Below, piece after piece: positions 12,809 through 27,300 of a stretch of DNA of 64,000 bases. Position 1 is the stretch's first letter; every line of letters starts with the position of its first letter. The notes below the pieces were generated by a model. It saw nothing but the letters and a program-made list of their open reading frames with translations. It had not been told where the DNA came from and did not search any database. The stretch covers positions 861,555 to 925,554 of the forward strand of contig VXAZ01002373.1 of the NCBI GenBank assembly GCA_013399875.1, given 5' to 3'. A program made the translations under genes and the position numbers. The stretch is from Gymnorhina tibicen (Eukaryota > Chordata > Aves > Passeriformes > Artamidae).

Positions 12809-15800
12809 GTAATGCCTCTCCTGCAGTCCTCCATCCAGGCTTGTAAGATGCATGAAGGAGGCAAAAGTGTCCTAATAGATAGCAGTTGAGGAGAAAATTC
12901 AGCACACACAGCATAAAATCTGTTTTAGCATAGATATAAATTCTTCATGACTGTTCTCTTGAAGCAAATACTTAGTGCTGAAATGCCTGGGATCCTGCCG
13001 TATATGCTGATGACCTTAAGAGCTGAAGCACAAATATCCAAAAAAAGCAGGGGAAAAAGCCTTCTCTAAAAAGCACGCTTGTCTGCCCATGCAGAAAGGA
13101 AACAGTTTTCACTTAGGACTCCCAAAATAGTAAAGCTGTATTAATGAATTATTTGTAAAAAAGAATTTCATTGTGAATGAAAGAGGTTGAAGGCAAAGCA
13201 AGAGTTTGTTTTGTAGTTCCTTGAAGTAAAGTTGGTAGCATATGCTGCAGTTCTCCTTAAAAGTGTTTCCTTTCCGTCCTAATATTAAATGTGAACATAC
13301 ACTTTTGATAACATATTTCTATTAGATCCTGTAAGTGTTGTCTCTGTGCATGTTTGTCCTTGTCCATGACTGTTATATATTTTCATAACACATAAAATGT
13401 GTAAATCCCTCATGTGCTAAGCAAGCACTCGAGGCAACCTGAGCTCAAGACCTACATAATGTGTTTGCAGTCATTTTTGTTAAAATGTTCCAAAAGGCAA
13501 ATAGATTATAAATGCATATTTTTTAGTCACAGTGAGATGCTAGTAGACAATTGGCATACAAAAGAGTTCAAGAAGATTAAGGATTAAAAGATGTGAACTG
13601 TGTGACCAAATGATAGCAAGGGTAGCCAAGGTAGTGTTTTCGAAATAGGGAACTGGTTTCACATATACCCCACCATAATTCTAGGTAGCACTGGGGTGGG
13701 GAGAAGAATTGTTTAGGGAGCACACAGGTTGTACTTGGAGAAAATAAAAGTAAAAACTTAAATCAAACTCCCTGGTATGCATTAAAACCTGTAATAGGGA
13801 CAGATTTGAAGTTTATAGTTTCAATCAGTAATGTGTTGTCCATATATATGTCTAATATGTAAAACTGTAATTCACTAACCACTCAATTTAGTAATATGGA
13901 ATGTAGTTACAGAAGTTGAACCAATAATGAGAAAAGTGATTTGAACAGGCTGCAGTACTGTCTATGTGGGGATATCTCAGAGTTGCAAACCAGTAAGAAA
14001 TTTCTTCTGGTATTGAATCTGGAATAGCTTTCCAGTTGTTTATGTCTTATCTCAAAAATATCTTCTTCTCTAGGTGTGCGTTATTAGACAAACCAGTTTG
14101 CTTTCAGCCTAGTTCAGTTCTTTGGCACTAGAAATTTTGCATTTCCTTCCCTTCTGTCCATTTGGACTGTACAATGTTATATAGTTAAAGTTTTCCATGG
14201 AGAAGTGTGTGTCCTTTTATATTCATTCATAATTTATTAATGGAGATGGCTGCAACTTCTCTCTCAAAAGGAGGAAAATACATGGATATTTTCAGTGTAT
14301 TAACAGGAAGTGTATTGTCCCATCTCCCTGGTACACTTATCTCTGTCCTCCGTGTTGTACCCATGCAGGTGCAACATTTTAAATCTTCTCTTTCTAGCAT
14401 AGCTTCTGGAAGAAGAGCAAGCAGCTTCTCCTGCTTCTTTATTGCTAACTTGGATTTTCTAAAGGAGAAAGAAGAGCAAGGAAATTGAGGTAGTCCTGCC
14501 ATGCATAACCTGAAGCTCACATTAGTAGAACCCAGATCCTCAGCAGCCCTTTCCTACTTTTCATCAGGGTTTGCCAGCTGACACTCAGCGTGAGAGTGTC
14601 ACGTCAAACATGTTAGCTGAGGTGGAGTGTGGGCAGAGTGAGCTAAGCAAAGGCTGTGTGCGGGGATCTGAGCCAGTCCCATGATGTGAGGGAAGGGTGG
14701 CAGGAAAACATGCACCACCTCAGTGTGGTGTAAGTGAACTTCATGGGCATGTGGACTGAATGTGGCTTGTTCACCAGTATCAATTCTGAGCACACATTTT
14801 CAAGACAGTCTGTCAAGCTCAGTACTTGTTGCAAAAGGTTGATATTTCCACTGAGCCCCAGTGTGCACAGTTCTTGCTGTGGTGCTTGCTGCAGGGTACT
14901 GGTGATTTATTTGCTGTTAGTTCCCAGTTGCAGAACTGGTGATGAAGCTCTTCCAGCCCAAACCCTTCCATGATCCCATGATAATTTGTGTCAGATGTGA
15001 ATGAGCAATCTAACTTAAGGTGCTCACAGAACTGCATAATGGATGTTTACCGGGCAACAGAAAGATCAGATACAAAACACATGTCCTGTGGTACAGTTCT
15101 CTTTGCAGGAAAGAGATCACGGGGGCAAAGAGAAGGTGCACTTAGAGTGAGAAAGATGACAGCCAACAGCATCCTCCATCAAAATAGTATTCTCTCTAAA
15201 GAAAATGGCATTGATTTTGTTGGAGATTTTTAAACATCAAATAGAGTATTTAAGCAATTTTTTGCCAATTTCTGTGGATTACTTTAGAAAAAAATGTATT
15301 TAGAATAAAATAATCAGTCTCAATAGGTGTCATATCCCTATGAAAGCATATGGAATTTGTTCACTGTTCACACATTTTGAATTAGAGACAAACCATCTCC
15401 TGCAGATGCTTCTACACTGGAATCTGATCATACTGTTCTGTGAAATATGTACTCTCTCTCTCTCTCTCTTAGAAGCAATAAATATAAATAACAAGAAAAG
15501 CAGTAATACGAAGATTTTAAAAATAGACTAACAAATGCATGCTTAGTGTCTTACTGCAGTCTGTGGTCAAGAGCAGGAAATATCTGTACTCTGTTGGCTC
15601 TCACAGCCTTGCACACAAGAGCATTTAATGTCTACAATTCTGTGATTTTATAATTTACAAATACCAGTTAGTCAAGCTTCTCTATATTCAATGATTAGAT
15701 CTTTTAGTTATATATCTTACAGCTTATTAATCTAATGGTGTTATGCATCAGTACTTTTTACCTTGTTTTAATTCCATCAGTCTTGCAGCAGCAAGGTGCT

Positions 15801-18800
15801 TTACTCCTTTCCAAGTTTGGAGAGTAAGTACATACACCAAGTCCATGATCAGAACAGGTCTTCATTGTGCTGCTCTGAAACCCCAGCCTTGCTGCTGCAG
15901 AAAGGGAAAGTGTCTCAGAGTGGATTGCCCCATTGCCCACAAGCAAGATAAAGGGAGGCAACAGCAAACTCATAATCACTCTAAACTTCTTGACTCTTTC
16001 TACTCCCTCTTTTTTTCTCCCCTTTTCTTCTCCCAAGAGGATGGGACTTCCCATTCTGCTTCTCAATGGTAGACATTATTGGCTTTTTCCATCTTGCTGG
16101 TGGGCATGTTGGTTCTCAAATGAAGTTTCTGTGAAGTGAGACCAGCATTTTCTAGAGGAGTATGGTTTGAATTCGTATCTTAAGATTGACTCCAGCTTGA
16201 ATTGTAGTAAAGAAAAGATCAAATAATTTCCTCATTTCCCAGCCATGCTTATTGTTTCGTTCCCTCTCTATGTGGGATATAGCATAAGCCATAAGTTTGT
16301 AGCAACCCCTTTTTCTACTCCTTTTGTAAAAGGTGTGTGCAATAGCCAATGATGATCTGGTAAAATGTAGTGGCGAGGGTGTCTGTGCTCCTTAGTCTTT
16401 GTACCTTGTCCTTGTCTCACTCTCTGTTCTTCATCATTCTGGTTTTTCCTTTCGTGTGCATCTGGACACTTGGATTGTTCTGGGGAAATGATCCCTACTG
16501 GCTGTACCCCATATGGTCTGATGGGACAGGATGTGTTGTATTCAGGTACCTGATTGTACATGGCTTTACTGTCTAGTCTGGCCTCCTTAACATGTAGATA
16601 TTCATTAATTTTGTTCTCCCAGGAGCTATTTGTCATTCTTTTTTTCCAGGGATCAGGAACTGGCATCTGTTTAAATGTACTAAATGCAGGACAAAGATAG
16701 GATCTAGTACAGAGATTTTGTAGCATTTATTGGAAGACATTATGTCAGGCCTCATACTTTCAGCCAGGCACCTAATCTCTTCTTTTTAGTTGCTGGCTTA
16801 TAAAAGCAGTACGATTGCTGTTGATGCCTGGCCTTCGTGCTGCACATAAAATTACGAAAATAAAGTAGTGGAGTTCAAACCTTGCATGCTTGCACGTTTC
16901 TTCAGGCAGATGGGGTAGCTGGCCTCATGGGGACAATTAAAGAATAAAGTAATAAGGAAAAATGTCAAGCAGAAGGGAAAAGTATTATGCAGAATATTTC
17001 ATGCAGTGATTCTGGTTACCCCAGCAGTAATAATCAGCTGTATAAACACGTACCCACAAAATCCTTGAGCAGATTTGTGTATTTATAATTTATAAACATG
17101 TATTTTCCTTGGACAGAAATCTACATAAGCCAAGATGAACGTATTGTCCAATGTTTACAGTAAAAGATGCTGGAGAAACCAAGCACAATAAATATTTTAG
17201 TTCTATAATCTGGCTGGTAACAAGGAGTATGACTACCTACTGAATCTATTTGATGTTATACAGATTGTGGCACATAGATTTTTTGCATCAGTTTCTTAAA
17301 CATTTAAATGTTTAAAGAGATAGCAAAGCTGTTTGTTACTATAGACTGGCAAGTCTGGGACAAAATTTTGCTGAGTTGGTTATGTTAGTGTCACTGCAGC
17401 TCATGAAACCTCCTTAAAAGAAGGGTTTGCACTTCACTTCCCACAGGGACTCATTTAAAAGCAATAGTCACAGAATATTTTCCTTAAATTATGTAACTGA
17501 GTAGCATTGTGTATTCTAAATACAGGCACTAAAGAGTTCCAGGAAGAACTGGACTGACTCTTAAATTTCAGTTAAAATAAACAAGAGCAAAGCTGGAGTG
17601 CCAAATTATGCTCTAACTGAAATGGATGGAAAAATTTTAACAGACTACAATGAAAATATATTAATGTGGAATAAAATTTTAAGTTTCTCAGACTTTAATC
17701 CAGAAATACAAATCTTGATAACATCAGTAGGATCACTGGTGTGTTGGAAGTTGAGCACATACTGCTTTAGGTACATTTACTTGTCTGTTGCATGGGTATG
17801 ATCTATCCTGCTATCAGATGAAAAAAATACACTACTGTCTCTTAATGCCTTGAACCAGATTAGTAACATATATAATATTTTTTGCAGGAATTTGCATGTG
17901 CTGTAACAGTTTTATTATATTCTTTGTTCTTTTGGTTAATAGGTACTAGTGCATTCCTCAGGGACACAGTGAATAAATAAGCACCTTCAGTGATTGTTTG
18001 TCAGGTTGTAATAGCCTGATTAGAGCTATCAGCTCAGCTCCAGGAAAATGTGTGCTACATCTTACATTCTGTTTTCTGGGTACCCTGAGGACAGGCTCCT
18101 AGAGGAGCACACCATTCACACATGCTGAACTCTACTGCGGGGAATAGGTAGCATAAACAAGAAATAGGAAAGCAATTAACCACTGAAAATAAATGTGCTT
18201 CTTAACTGGTGCTCTAACATGGCATATATTACACACTAAAAGCTGAATCGCTTGCCACTTGAGTCAGTATTTCTTGATCTTAAATGCTAATATAAAATAT
18301 GTTGGTTCTTGAAAAATAAATCCCTTTTATATTGCTAAGTTTAATCAAATTTCTTGATTTTTTTGGACAATTCCTACAAAATCTTTTGTAAGAAAGATGC
18401 ATCAATTGAAATGTTATCCATCACTACAGGCACCCTTCATGAGTTGGAGTCCACAGATGAAGTGGTGGAAGGATGACTCTGAAGTGTGGCATTGCTAGGT
18501 TGTCACTTGCCAATTTTCACTCTTTTTTCCTGATCATTTTAAAGCTTATTGTCCTTTTACAAAAGCATCTTCCTCTTTCTGTATTGTGATCTCTTCCATT
18601 CGCTTTCAAATTTACCGTTGATCACTGTGTTGCCCTGGAAAAGATCATGTATGCATGTTAGCCAGTGAATCCTGAGGGTCCTACTAAATAGTGATCATTC
18701 ACCAAATCCTCAGCTCATCTGGTGTCTATTTGCATTAAGGTGGGACTGCATTAAGAGCAGAAAAGAAGGGTGCCTCCTTCAATGTGCTTTGCTTACAGCA

Positions 18801-20888
18801 AAATCTTAAGGGGTAGAGAGCAAATTGGTTTGGGGTTTTCTGTCTCACCTCAAACAAACTTTTGCACTACCAGGTTAAGGCATCCTGCCGTAGAATTGCT
18901 GTTGCTGTATTTAGGGCTTGACTTCTCATCAGCCTCGAGATGGCTGTGAGCAACAGTTGAAAGGGATAAACTGCTTGAAGCTGGAGTTCATCCAGAGTTT
19001 CCTCCCACATGTATATGCTTTCATCTTAATGTCAAACATCTTATTTGTATGTTTTACCCTTCTTTCTGCTAAAGTAATTTGAAAAACCGCTCATACTCAG
19101 CACTATAGAAGCAGCTATCCAAGAATAAACAGGTGGCCTCCACTTGAAGCTTTGAGGAGGTGTGTAAGCTGTGTTAGAGCTGTGCTGCTGACTTTTAAAG
19201 GCAGGGTGCCAATGTAAAGCAATGAAAAGCAATTCAGAATTTTTGCTCAAGGTTTTACAGCATTTCCCTACAGCAGCTTGCAAATCTGCAGTCCTTTTCC
19301 AATTCTTCATAAACACTCTGTGTACTGTTACATATATAAAATTTTGTCCTTCTTATTAGATGAAAATAATCTGGTATTTGCAAAGAAATGGAAGTAGTAA
19401 GCCTTGTGTTCTAGATACTTCAGAACTAACGCATACCTCATGAAAATACCAGACTTTGAAAAGTATAAGCAATAAGGAAAGTTTCATAGTAATTCTGTGT
19501 ACCTCAGCTTCAGAGCAGCTGTCTTACTGTGCCTTAGCTACTACAGCTAATGCCCTTGGGAATACAAGAATTTCACTGAAGTGTTTTTTAAATTCTATTC
19601 CAAGCTTCTTGTCAGTGAAAAACCATCTTGAATATAAGGATCGGAGTGAATACTGATAAGTGATATGATGGGTGCCTTAAAATACTGCCCAGAGTCCAAG
19701 TAGGATAGTAGGAGCAGGAGAAAAAAAACCCAGATTTTTCTGTTTGAGCTACTGTATGTATCTGTTTCATCCTTCTGGAAGACACAGTGGGTGGGATGTG
19801 TGGTGTGGTTTCTCCTCATATGTGGACATTGTGCTGGAAATTCTCATTCAGAAACCATTATTCCTGCAGGTGTTTTAGTGATGGCCAAGTATGTGTTAGC
19901 AGCTTTGGAGATGAGTTGTCCCTGAGGGTTTTCCTTTGGCTTCCGTACAAATACAAAGTACTTCTCATAGCTGAAGGCCATTATCTATCATGGAGTTGGA
20001 GTTTTTAGAAGCCAGACTAATTATCAATTTATTCACAGAAAAAAAAATCTGACATTTCCAGCATGGATGTTAGAATGCTGAGCATCACAGAAGAAATGTA
20101 GCCAGGCTGTTTGCCAAGTCCCGTAGCTGTATTCTGTAGCTGTTTTCCAAAGGCTGTAATACGAATGCCTTCAACTCTTGCACAGTTGCCACCATTTTCA
20201 TCAGATTGAACTGCTGTGGGAAACTAACAAAGGAATATATTTCAATGGGACTCCAATTAAATACTCTTGTTTTGACATATTTGCTTCGATAATAACTATT
20301 GCTAAGCGTTTCTTTTTTTCTGGGTCAGCATGAAAGTAAAGTCACAGTCCAGAAAAGCTAAACAAAGCTGGTTTAGCAGCCCACTCTGTGGAATATTATG
20401 CAGTTGGGTATCTGTTTCAAAGAGGAGCCATAATTATTTCTTGCATAAATATTTAGATAGTTGCACGTGCTGAGAAACAAAGTCTATCTTAGATGTAAAA
20501 TTCAGCAGGATGTCCCTCTAGAATATCACATTCTGCATGGTTTAGTTTTTGTATGTATCATAGCAGTTATAAAACGGTACACAGTTTGTTCTATTAAAAA
20601 CGTTAATCTTGAACTTTACCCTTTCTGTTGGCACCTAATTTCCTGATGCTTTATGGGAAAAATATCTCAAATTACTCTGGGTTTCCTTTTAGAAGTCCTC
20701 TGTCCAGATGTTATCTGTCTGCCTCTGCATCCCTGAATCACTCTTTTTAGTGCACCGTAATTCAGAATGGTTTTTGTGAGCAACATTGCATTCACTATCT
20801 AGGATGAACAATGAGTATAAATATCAAGAAACAAATGTATGCTGCAGCTTTTACATGCCCTTTTCTAATGATTTTTTTTTAATTACAG
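12809..20888 (+). other. SRGAP1: Intron 3 (8080 bp)
   Basis: Long AT-rich intron between exons 3 and 4. It contains the (CT)9 run at 15452-15469. Open frames on both strands near 15.7-16.7 kb, the longest 152 codons on the minus strand at 16268-16726, have no domain I recognise. No transposon ends were seen. The acceptor is preceded by a T-rich tract (about 20873-20880) and attacag. Confidence 0.85.
15452..15469 (+). repeat. (CT)9 microsatellite
   Basis: Eighteen bases of perfect CT repeat in intron 3, flanked by tatgta and tagaag. Short perfect dinucleotide run, possibly length-variable between individuals. Confidence 0.9.
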
Positions 20889-20951
20889 AGTAAAGAGATT
20901 TCATTTCAGCTTCATGAAGACTTAATGAAAGTACTTAACGAGCTTTACACA
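20889..20951 (+). CDS. SRGAP1: SRGAP1 exon 4 (63 nt, F-BAR)
   Basis: Encodes 21 whole codons, about residues 143-163: SKEISFQLHEDLMKVLNELY and a final Thr. The corresponding SRGAP2 segment reads SKEVGQQLQDDLMKVLNELY as I recall it, so family and paralog are clear. It lies in the core helical bundle of the F-BAR domain. The acceptor is aattacag after a T-rich tract, and the donor ACA|gtaagt is a perfect consensus. Both ends are phase 0, so skipping would keep the reading frame while removing 21 residues of a coiled helix. Confidence 0.97.
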
Positions 20952-22200
20952 GTAAGTATAGTTACTTACTTAGCTTATCTTACACAAATTCCATATCAGA
21001 CTACTTCTGTAAGCTTTAAGTGGACTTTCATCGACTAAGTTACCCCCAGTGGAGATACTTATTTTTGTCTTTTACACAAGGCTAAACTATATTTTTGAAA
21101 AGACTACTCACTTGTTTAAAATACGTATGCTAATGCTTTCAGGATTACTCTTTACTTTCAACACTTCCCCCCCCTCCAGACTCTGCTAAGCCAGTTTATT
21201 GTAAGTTTTGTTGTTTATTAATGAGACATTTCAGAGCTTGCCAGAGCAAAGCTTTCTTTTCAGCCTTGTTTTTGTCCGTGCTGCCATCTGCTTGGATTTT
21301 ACCTGTGGACTACACTCAGTAAAAAATCATAGGTGTTTGCAGATCCAGTGCTGTGCTGTCTAAATGTTACTTATGTGCCCTCCCCCATCCCTGGCTGGGA
21401 TAAGTAAATAATGAAAAGAAAAACAGAGGGTTTTGTAGGCTTTCCATACCATTTAGAGAGGTCAAGAAAAAAATACTGTGAACATTCTGTCAAGCTCCTA
21501 CTAATCCATAGGAAAATCTGAGGGAACGTAGGTCTGAACGTATTTTCTTGTTTGAAACCTATTTACATAGCTTGTTACTGCAAAATCATGTCTTGTCTAC
21601 CTGATAACCATTTCCCTGGCTATTTTCTGAGGTGGTATGTTGTGAGAAGGGAAAAAAGCAAGAATTACTCTTTTTTTAAAACACAGCTGTAGAATTAAGA
21701 GGAACTGATGATATGGACTTCTTATAAAAGCCTGTTGATTCCTGCTCATTGAGGAAGTTGTACATTTAAATTCTCTTTTTTTGTCTGGAAGAACTGAAAC
21801 GTATGCTCCAGCACCCTGCATAACAGTCTCTAGACTGCTCTGTTCCCCATCCTCAAGATTTGGAGGACCTTAAAAAAACCTTACTATATTGATATCAAGA
21901 AACATCTGTGACCTTAAGGAAGTTTAGGAAGCTATCAGTGACCACTTCTCCACAGGCAGAGCTCAAACATTACTTTTGTGCATCCCGATGATTTTTCTTT
22001 TGACCTAGGGAAAACTGTGCAGCCATCAGTGGATGGGTTAAAGAACATTTGATCTCAAGAACAACTTAAGTGGCAAATAGGAGATCCAAAGAAAATTAGT
22101 CTTGTTTTACTGCCCTGAGTTCTTTTGAATTGTTATGGACACACATTCCCAAAACCTTCCTAAACCACCAATTTTTTTTTCCTTCGGGATTTTCTTTGGG

Positions 22201-22212
22201 TTTTTTTTTTTT
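22201..22212. repeat. Poly-T tract (T12) after G/T-rich stretch
   Basis: Twelve T bases directly after cgggattttctttggg. Similar G3-5T5-8 strings occur elsewhere in the introns, for example near 7415-7443 and 50024-50041. Low-complexity sequence with no element body visible. Confidence 0.8.
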
Positions 22213-24974
22213 GTATGAAACCACCACTGATTTTTAGGGTGTGATACTGGAAAACCTTCTTGGCGGAGGCCTGTAGTCACTGAAGTGTTCTGGGATCAGC
22301 TCCTGCAAAGTAGCGATAGCCGCAGACAATGCACACAGCTGCAGGGGATCAGCGACTGCAGGAGCCATGGCACAAGTGGGACTTCAGTGCTGAATAAGCC
22401 CTGAAGATACAGTCTTGTTTCAATTAAACAGTTGCATAACTCCAGTGTCTGGCAAGGCTTGGGATTAGTGCCTGTGCTCCCAGGGTAGGGAAACAGTGAA
22501 GCATGTGCTGAAACACTTTTCTGAAGTACCAGTGAAAATCTGCAGGACTGGACTTTGGTATTTTCACTCTTTTTCTTCACACTAGTGCTATGTCTTCACA
22601 CTTACAGTTTCAGATTTAATCAGGTATTAACTTCCATATTATGGCTTCCAGTGCATGCTAATTCCTTTCTCAGAATTTAAGACTTATTTTTTAAATGGGA
22701 ATATTTTTGATGTTATAAAGAATATGTCCACAATTTGAGTGTGCAGCTACTGCTGCAAGATGGTTTCTTGGGATGGAATTTACTTCACCTGATTTTCAGA
22801 CATCTGCATTGTAGGTACAAATATCTTAGCATGCTATCTGGGTTCCAGTTAAAGTCCCTGGAAATCTAATATGGGGAGATGAGACCCCTTTAATCTGATG
22901 CAAGAATGTGCTTGAGATTAAGTGATCCGTACTGTTACCTTCATTGTCCAGCTTTTCATTGATTGCAAAGGGCTTGGCCAGCTGTACATGTCCACATTTA
23001 GCTAAATAAAGCCCACACATAATAAAGTGACAATATGGTGCAGAGTAGCATCTGTTTCACTGCTTGCATGTTTAGAATGGTCATCACCATATCTGTGTGT
23101 TATATCTGCTCATGTACACAAAGATAGAACAGTATCTAGACAGATGGGAACCTCACACACAAGTTTTTAATTCTGTATGACATCTACTGTGTACAGAATA
23201 AGATCATAGTGGCCGTATCAAAACAAGTATCGACAGTTTTAATCTCCAGCAGCTACATTTCTCAGTCACTTAGAAAAAAGAGGTGTCACATCTTCTTGTT
23301 TGCCCCATGATTTATAGATGGGAAAAAGTAAAAGAAAAAAAATTCAGTCTTACTACTGTGAGATAAATCTTTGTGTCCAAAAAAAGCAAATTAATTTCAA
23401 ATCTGTGAGTAATACACTAATACTGAAGTCTCTCCCTACTACTTCTGGTTTTTTGAAGGGAAAGGTGCCTTCATGAAGTATAACTTAAAATGTGAAATCA
23501 TACTGGAATTTAAATACCTCTAAAGCCTTTGAGTGAGGGGCAAGTATCAGAGCTTTTAATATGTATGAAGAAAGTTTAATAATCTGGTTATTTCTTATCA
23601 TCATTCCTTATCTTACAAAAAAGGTCTGTAAATTAAGGCCTTTGGCTTGTGCCATCCTCATTAAAACTACTTACCATGTACAGGATTGTTGAAAAAGTAA
23701 GAACAGAAGCAGGTGAACCACAACTGCAGATGTTCTTAGAACTGTGAACAAAGCAGGCTTATTTTGCTGGAATAATCAGAATTTTGTAAGGGAAAGCATA
23801 GTTTTTAATTTTCCATCTCTTTATGTAAAGTTTTTTTAAATGTTACATTACATATGTTTTCTACATGTTTTACAACTAATAAAAATGCGTTTTAAAACTC
23901 TGTATTTTCAATTTTATGCACAGATTTTAAAATTATGACTGAAAACATCATGCTAAAAACTATTGGATAGCTAAACTTCATTCTGTATCTTTGCAAGCTC
24001 AGTAAATTGTGACTGGCAAGTACTTATAACTGTGCCTGGTTTCTCCGTGGCTGTGCCAGCCAGTTGGTATTCTCAGGTCTGCAGCATCCCAGCAGCTGCA
24101 CTCCTCTCCTTACTACACTTTCAGCCAGCGAAGGTTAGTAATCAATCCCGTGTTTTACATAAGAATATAAGCTATAGAAACTACAGTGAGGCGTATCTTT
24201 TGAGTGAGGGGGGATGGGGAAAGAGGAGCTCAGTTAGTTGTGTGGGGTCACAGATAGGAGTTTTTCCTGGCATTTATAGGAAGAAAAGTTGGTCAAACGG
24301 AAATCTGTATGATGTTTGCATTGTTGTTTTCTGTGAACTGACTGATTTAGAAATCTTCTTACATGTTGACTTAAAGAGACAGCAGATTTTTGACTTTGCA
24401 ATAGATCATCTTTGCAACAGAGAAAACTCCTCAGTCAAACTCTTCTTCCCTTTCTCTGGGAAGTTAAAATACCTTGCCTTGTCAGATCAAGTACTGGTAT
24501 ATAACAATAGTATCTGGGTGATGGGGAATGATAGGGAACAGAAGGTAGGCAGACTCTTTTCTTGTATTGGAGAGAGGTCTCCACTGGACTTATTTAGGGG
24601 GCAGGACATACTCATAAATGTCCTCTAAAGAAGTCAGGGAGGTCACAAGTTTGCTAAAAATACAGAGCTGTTCCAGTAATAAGACCAAGGGCCAATGGTG
24701 GAGAAAAGTGATGCACATCATAAAAGTATATCTTCATGTCTCCCCCTTGGCTTTTCAAATTAATCCTACTGGCATAACACATTTCACAAGCAATGCAAAT
24801 GTAAAGCTCTCAGAAAAATTAAAAAGTAGGGACAGTTCAAAGCAACTTGGATGTTAAAAAAGACAGGGCTGCTGTGCCACTTGGATTTTCCATTGATTTA
24901 TCTTACTCTTTAAAAATCTTGGCTGTTTAATTTCTCAGGGTGGTTGCTGCCAGTGGTGGTTTTCTTTTTTTCTT

Positions 24975-25002
24975 TGAAATAACACAGCTGAAATAACACA
25001 GC
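24975..25002. repeat. 14-bp tandem duplication
   Basis: The unit tgaaataacacagc is present twice back to back with no mismatch, inside intron 4. It looks like a simple replication-slippage duplication. Confidence 0.9.
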
Positions 25003-27300
25003 ATCTGAATTCTCTTTAAAAAGTTCAGTTTACTGTAGCACATCAGAGATCTGAGAAGGTGAAATCAGTAATCCTGTATTGATAGTAATACATAAGTGAC
25101 AATTCCTAACGTAAGTGACAGTTTGGCTTGGAAATGAGTGAACAGGATGCTGACAGCAGCTCATACTGAGACTGCTTAACTGCTAGAGGCCACTGGTGTG
25201 GTAAAATTGGCATAAGACTGTACTTATTTCTTGTGCAGAGCACTAACTAACCCAATTTAATGAAAGCCTTGTGACTCCACCTTCTGATAAGAACTCACAG
25301 CTTAGAAGAGACAATTGTAAAACAATTCAAACATGGTAATTGCACCGGGGATGAGCTACTGTTCCAGGAAATTCCTATTTCCTGAGAAACACTATGAAAA
25401 AGCTCTTAATTATGCAGTTTTATTATAAAAATAAAGTACATGTTAACACAGTAATTCCAATAGATTTTAACTTTGTAGCTTTCAGTCTTGCCTTAGTTTG
25501 AGAAGTTTTCTAGAAAAGAACTACGCATGTAGAAAAGGAAAGCCAATCCCTTGCTATGGGAACATTCTTTTCATATAGCCCACAGAAGTACAGCACTAAT
25601 TACTGTCTTATTGATGGATTTGCCTAGATAACAACTATGGGTTTAAATAAAATAATTATCTAAGGATGTACTCAAATGTGCCCTTCCCTGTGATAAATAC
25701 TGTCTTCTGCCTTAAGCCTGTTTGCTGAGCTCTTATGAATGATGGTGAAACTTTGGCACACAAATTGGGATGTTTATACTACTAAGTGAACAGTCTGTCA
25801 CCTACAAATGTGAGAGTACATAGTTAGGGTAGCATAATCTTTTTCATCTGCTTGTAGTCTGACACAGTCAGTCATCTGACAGAAATCTATATTTTACGTC
25901 ACTGGATCAGCAGAATAAACCTGCTAAATTAATAGGAGATAAACTCAATATTTAATTTTAGAAAGGTACTAATATGCATTTAACAATGCTGGTTCACTAC
26001 AGTGGAGAAAAGTAGTAAATGTCATTATGACAGTTCAGCATCTGCAAAATTACAACCTTGCTCTCTTTTTTCAGTGCATACTTGATGGCTGATCAATAAG
26101 CCCTTAGGAGACTAATTAAAGTCAGTTCAGTGATGGATACTCTCACAGGATGGTCTGTCAGTTCAACAGTTTGGTGGACATTTGAGAAGCATTATTGTTT
26201 GTTTCATTAAATTATTCATAGTTTGAATAACAGATATATGAATCTGGTGCATGTTCACAGATCAGAGGCCTATGAGGCTCAGAGCTTTTCATACAGTAAG
26301 TCTATTTGCAAGATTTAGGAAAGCCTGTTACTGTGTTTAACAGTATCTAGCAGTCTTAAAAACTCCAAGGCAAAAGGATGGCATAGTGCTAAGGGAAAGA
26401 ATCATATATGCAACTTAGCATGCAAATTCTAAGCTAATTTGTTGAGGAAGTATGCACTGAAATACTTGGAAGCCAGCTCCCAAGCTTGTTCCCATTTATT
26501 TTTCCATATGTGTCTCTCTAACGCTTTCTCAAATTAAGTTCAGCTGCTGCAATATCAGCTCTTAAAAAAGCATTGACACATCCTGAAAAGGCTGAAAAAT
26601 CATGAAAAGGTTTTCCTCAGAGGCTTGCAAAATAATGATGTCACTAGTGCATGCATTAAGCAGTGCTATCAACATAACAAACTGGACAGGAGTCACATGC
26701 ATAGGCTGATCACCACTCTGTAGAGTCGTTATTGATTCCTAAGCCAGTGAGGCTTGGGTAGGACTGACTCTGACTGATGTCCAGTCCTGTGAATACAGAG
26801 AGAGGGCTTCTTTTTAAAATTTAGTTATTTAGGAAACCATTTGTGCCAAGAACTTGTTCAGAGTTTGTTGTGAGAACACGGATTTCTAGTAGACATCTTG
26901 GTTCCCCACGACGACATGACTTCCATGTGTTCTCCCACGAAACTTGCCTTTAAGTCAGTGTGGAGTGAGCCACACTGGATTTGGTAGCGTGTGCTGTAAG
27001 CAAGCAGTGAGAGGAAGAAATGCTCCTCAGTGATGTGAAGCTAGTGGAGTCGGTGTGGAGACATTGGTGAGAACAGGTGATACACTTCTTCTCCTTCAAG
27101 AAGTGCTTCTTACAATAAGGAGGCAAGCTGAAGTGTCAGCCACTGCAGAAGGACATTTATACCATTTATAGTCTGCTGGCATTCAGAAAAATTGTTTAGA
27201 AAACTTCAGTGCTTACTGATTTTTGGCAAGCAGTATGAATCCTTGTTTCACCTCTTAGGTGCTTTGAGATGCAGTTAGAAAACTCTGAGATATTATTTGT

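Noticed and set aside
16268..16726. 152-codon open frame on the minus strand in intron 3, considered as a retroelement or processed-gene remnant
   Set aside because: No gag, protease, RT or other motif I can name, no LTRs, no poly-A tail and no neighbouring frames of the same kind.
24032..24628. 198-codon open frame in intron 4, + strand, the longest single frame in the window
   Set aside because: It begins at GTG, has no recognisable domain, no supporting splice structure and lies in AT-rich intron. A frame of this length is uncommon but not impossible in 128 kb of both-strand sequence.
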